Shown here piece by piece: positions 46,285-48,765 of a DNA stretch of 48,765 bases. The DNA is taken from the NCBI GenBank assembly GCA_022566795.1, contig JADFIF010000005.1:1-48765 (forward strand). The letters are read 5' to 3'. Position numbers and translations under genes: made by a program. The notes below the pieces were generated by a model. That model ran no database searches. It was not told the origin of the DNA and saw only the letters and a list, made by a program, of their open reading frames with translations. The number at the start of each line of letters is the position of its first letter. Positions within the stretch are counted from its first letter, which is position 1. Source of the stretch: Chloroflexota bacterium (GTDB lineage Bacteria > Chloroflexota > Dehalococcoidia > Lucifugimonadales > G022566795).

Positions 46285-48702
46285 ATGCCACCTGCCTCCG
46301 ACTCTAAGCTAGAGGCTCTCCGAAAAATCCTCGAGCAGGAGGAGGCCGCCGGCTTTCCCGATACCACGGTCATCGGCGGCCTGGACCGATTCTTGAGTCG
46401 TTGGACCAGCGAGCTCGCCCCGGCGGTCGACGGCTTGGCGTCCTACTCCGTCCTGACTCCTCCTCAGCGAGAGAAGTGGGCCGGCGGCGCTCGGGCGAAG
46501 ATGGCGAGTGCTGGGCTAGGCTCTGACCAACCTCCGGCGCCAAAACAGGGCAAGGCGTCACGCCGCACGGCCCGTCCACCCGCCGACATCGGCCTCGATG
46601 ACGACGTGACGCGCCTGAGAGGCGTGTCTACCCAGCACCTGGCCAGACTCAAGAAGATCGGAGTAAGCAAGGTCTCCGACCTCGTTCACCTCTTTCCAAA
46701 CCGCCACAACGACTTCGCCCACATGCGGAAGGTCTCCGAGCTCGAGCCCGGCCAGGAGCAGACGGTGGTCGTGACGGTGTGGGAGGCGAGCATATCCCGC
46801 TCGGGCCCAAGGCGAAGGTCTACTCAGGCCGTGCTGGGTGACGACACGGGCAACATCCGCGCCATCTGGTTCAACAACCCCTACATGGCCCGAACTCTGC
46901 GCCCCGGCGCTCAGGTTGTCATCAGCGGCAGAGTCAACGTCTTTCGGGGGCAGCCCGTATTCGAGTCCCCGGAGTACGAGCTTCTCCAGGGTCAAGAAGA
47001 GCTGATCCACACGGGGCGCCTCGTGCCGGTCTATCCCTCGACGGAAGGTCTGCCTCAAAGGACCCTGCGACGGTTTGTCAAGCAGGCGCTGGACCGCTGC
47101 ATCTCACAGGTCGCGGAGTTCTTGCCCGAGGAGCTGATGCACCGAACGGGTTTGATGGGCCTGCAGAGTGCGATCGCCCAGGCGCACTATCCCGATTCGG
47201 AGCGCGATTGGGCGACGGCCCGGTGGCGATTGGCCTTCGACGAGCTTCTCCTCCTGCAGCTAGCCGTTCTCAGCCGCAAGCTACGCTGGCAAGAGTCCGC
47301 TGGCGGTATACCTCTGGAGTCTCGGTCTGCCGGGGTCGAGGCGTTCGTGGGCGCGCTGCCGTTTGCGCTGACGGACGCGCAGTCTCGCGCCCTCGACGAC
47401 ATTCTCAATGACATCGGCCAAAAGGCGCCGATGAGCCGGCTACTCCAGGGAGACGTGGGCAGCGGCAAGACAGTGGTGGCCGTCGCGGCCCTGCTGGCAG
47501 CAGCGTTCAGCGGCTACCAAGGCGCGCTGATGGCCCCCACGGAGATCCTGGCCGAGCAGCACTTCATGACCGTGTGGAGGCTGCTCACCGGCGGGTCGGC
47601 GGCGTTCGAGGGTGGCCCCATACTGACGGCGGAGGCGGACTGGCTTCCCAGGCCGATCACCGTGGGCCTCGCGCTGGGCAGCGCGTCTCAGCGGCAGAAG
47701 GATGAGATCCATCGCCGCCTGGCAGATGGCGAGATCGACCTCGCCATTGGGACGCACGCGCTGATACAGCCGTCTGTGGAGATCCCGAGGCTCGCGCTCG
47801 TCGTCGTTGACGAGCAGCATCGCTTCGGAGTGATGCAGCGGGCATCGCTCAGGGAGAAGGGTAGCCGCCCCCATCTGCTGGTCATGTCGGCGACGCCCAT
47901 ACCCCGGTCCCTGGCCCTGACGCTCTATGGCGACCTGGATGTCTCCAGCATCGACGAGCTCCCGCCCGGCCGTCAGCAGATTCGGACCCGTTGGGTGGAG
48001 CCGGAGCGCCGGCAGGCGGCCTACGGCTTCTTGCGCAAGGAGGTGGACCAGGGCCGGCAGGCGTTCATCGTGTGTCCTCTCATCGAGGAGTCTGAGGCGA
48101 TACAGTCCAGAGCGGCCACGGAAGAGCACGCCAGGCTTTCGACCGATGTATTTCCGGACCTGTCGCTCGGCCTTCTGCACGGCCGCATGCCCCTTCGCGA
48201 GAAACAAGAGGTGATGGACGGATTTCAGCGGGGGAAGCTGAACATTCTCGTGTCGACCCCGGTTGTGGAGGTAGGGATCGACGTGCCAAACGCCTCCGTC
48301 ATGCTGATCGACGGCGCCGACCGCTTCGGCCTCGCGCAGCTACATCAGTTCAGGGGTCGCGTCGGGCGTGGGGAGCACCAGAGCTACTGTCTTCTGCTGG
48401 CCGATTCGCCGGGCGAGGAGGCGAGAGAGCGCCTCCGTATCCTCGAGCGCGTCCACGACGGGTTTGAGCTCGCGGAGGAGGACCTGCGCATCCGCGGGCC
48501 GGGCGACTACCTTGGAACCCGACAGAGCGGGCTGCCCGAGTTTCGCGTCGCACGCATCACCGACCACGACGTGCTCGCGCTCGCCCGCCGAGAGGCTACC
48601 AGGCTGCTGGTCGCGGACCCAGAGCTCGCGGCCCCAGAGAACGCAAGGCTCTCGGAGCATTTCAAAAGGTACGCCGCGGACCTCCCCCAGGAGATGAGCT
48701 GA
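46285..48702 (+). CDS. recG: ATP-dependent DNA helicase RecG
   Basis: 805 aa; remodels stalled forks and branch-migrates junctions. The N-terminal helical extension (about 1-110, TTVIGGLDRFLSRW) is typical of long RecG forms. The wedge/OB domain has GNIRAIWFNNPYMARTL and SGRVNVFRGQPVFESPEYEL. Helicase core: Walker A LLQGDVGSGKTVVAVAAL, MAPTEILAEQHF, DEQH box in LVVVDEQHRFGVMQR, SATPIPRSLALTLYGDLDVS, STPVVEVGIDVPNASVMLI and HQFRGRVGRGEHQSYCLLL. The C-terminal GDYLGTRQSGLPEFRVA is standard. The ATG at 46285 lacks a strong ribosome site. Confidence 0.97.
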   Translation: MPPASDSKLEALRKILEQEEAAGFPDTTVIGGLDRFLSRWTSELAPAVDGLASYSVLTPPQREKWAGGARAKMASAGLGSDQPPAPKQGKASRRTARPPADIGLDDDVTRLRGVSTQHLARLKKIGVSKVSDLVHLFPNRHNDFAHMRKVSELEPGQEQTVVVTVWEASISRSGPRRRSTQAVLGDDTGNIRAIWFNNPYMARTLRPGAQVVISGRVNVFRGQPVFESPEYELLQGQEELIHTGRLVPVYPSTEGLPQRTLRRFVKQALDRCISQVAEFLPEELMHRTGLMGLQSAIAQAHYPDSERDWATARWRLAFDELLLLQLAVLSRKLRWQESAGGIPLESRSAGVEAFVGALPFALTDAQSRALDDILNDIGQKAPMSRLLQGDVGSGKTVVAVAALLAAAFSGYQGALMAPTEILAEQHFMTVWRLLTGGSAAFEGGPILTAEADWLPRPITVGLALGSASQRQKDEIHRRLADGEIDLAIGTHALIQPSVEIPRLALVVVDEQHRFGVMQRASLREKGSRPHLLVMSATPIPRSLALTLYGDLDVSSIDELPPGRQQIRTRWVEPERRQAAYGFLRKEVDQGRQAFIVCPLIEESEAIQSRAATEEHARLSTDVFPDLSLGLLHGRMPLREKQEVMDGFQRGKLNILVSTPVVEVGIDVPNASVMLIDGADRFGLAQLHQFRGRVGRGEHQSYCLLLADSPGEEARERLRILERVHDGFELAEEDLRIRGPGDYLGTRQSGLPEFRVARITDHDVLALARREATRLLVADPELAAPENARLSEHFKRYAADLPQEMS

Positions 48703-48765
48703 CAAAGAGGTCAGACGGCCGAAGGGTTTTCCGGCCAGAGCGCGCTCGGCGGGGCCGACTGCGGA

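Noticed and set aside
48703-48765. Possible terminator after recG (GGCCG ... CGGCC)
   Set aside because: Only five pairs around GGGTTTT, no U-tract after the stem, and the window ends soon after.

Overview
This is a 48.8 kb high-GC bacterial chromosomal window with 46 protein-coding genes on both strands. No rRNA, intact tRNA, CRISPR array or prophage is visible. Gene content suggests Chloroflexota, most likely a Dehalococcoidia or SAR202-type lineage. The reasons are many stand-alone CaiB/BaiF CoA-transferases, amidases and UbiD-type enzymes, a RecG with an N-terminal helical extension, a two-CxxC L28, and a genome sprinkled with short palindromic repeats. This placement is an inference from content, not a phylogeny.

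Layout. 1-4550 (minus): rpsO, pnp, dapB, asd (the last cut by the window edge). 4654-12273 (minus): an arylsulfotransferase-like propeller protein, an alpha/beta hydrolase, a nucleoside deoxyribosyltransferase-like protein, an amidase with a tiny GatC/AtzG-like partner, a lone PEP-synthase ATP-binding domain, an MFS exporter and a small unknown protein. 12483-15833 (minus): glmS, plsC, cmk. 15963-18500 (minus): two abutting CoA-transferase subunits, only one with the catalytic Asp, divergent from a D-2-hydroxyacid dehydrogenase and a VOC protein (18776-20170, plus). 20335-22754: a PHP phosphoesterase, a VapBC-type toxin-antitoxin pair and an orphan ThDP-enzyme subunit. 22798-23590: a tandem B-A-B-A array of two MITE families. 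23605-27937 (minus): a CinA-NMNAT fusion, ubiD, ubiA and ubiX, fitting the late futalosine menaquinone steps. 28119-32560: a lipoprotein with a cupredoxin-like domain and cysteine-paired 34-residue repeats, a large repetitive surface protein and a sugar-nucleotide epimerase. 32698-38177: an HPP membrane protein with an apparent frameshift, a K+ uptake and stress cluster (TrkH/KtrB, KtrA, Usp, two one-domain RCK_N proteins), then prephenate dehydratase. 38286-41268 (minus): a YtxH protein with 11-residue repeats, a small membrane protein, and a DapA-like aldolase followed by an MfnB-TusA fusion. 41455-48702: hemA, rpmB, then (plus) a FakA-like kinase, DegV and recG.

The most unusual items are (1) the DapA-like plus MfnB-TusA operon, which has its own near-consensus promoter, (2) the secreted lipoprotein whose cysteine pairs recur every 34 residues, and (3) short inverted-repeat elements ending in CTAG that sit at gene ends, twice supplying the stop codon of the neighbouring gene, and that stack into each other. 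Strong housekeeping assignments rest on clear motifs. Substrate-level calls for amidase, aldolase, CoA-transferase and hydrolase genes are family-level only.
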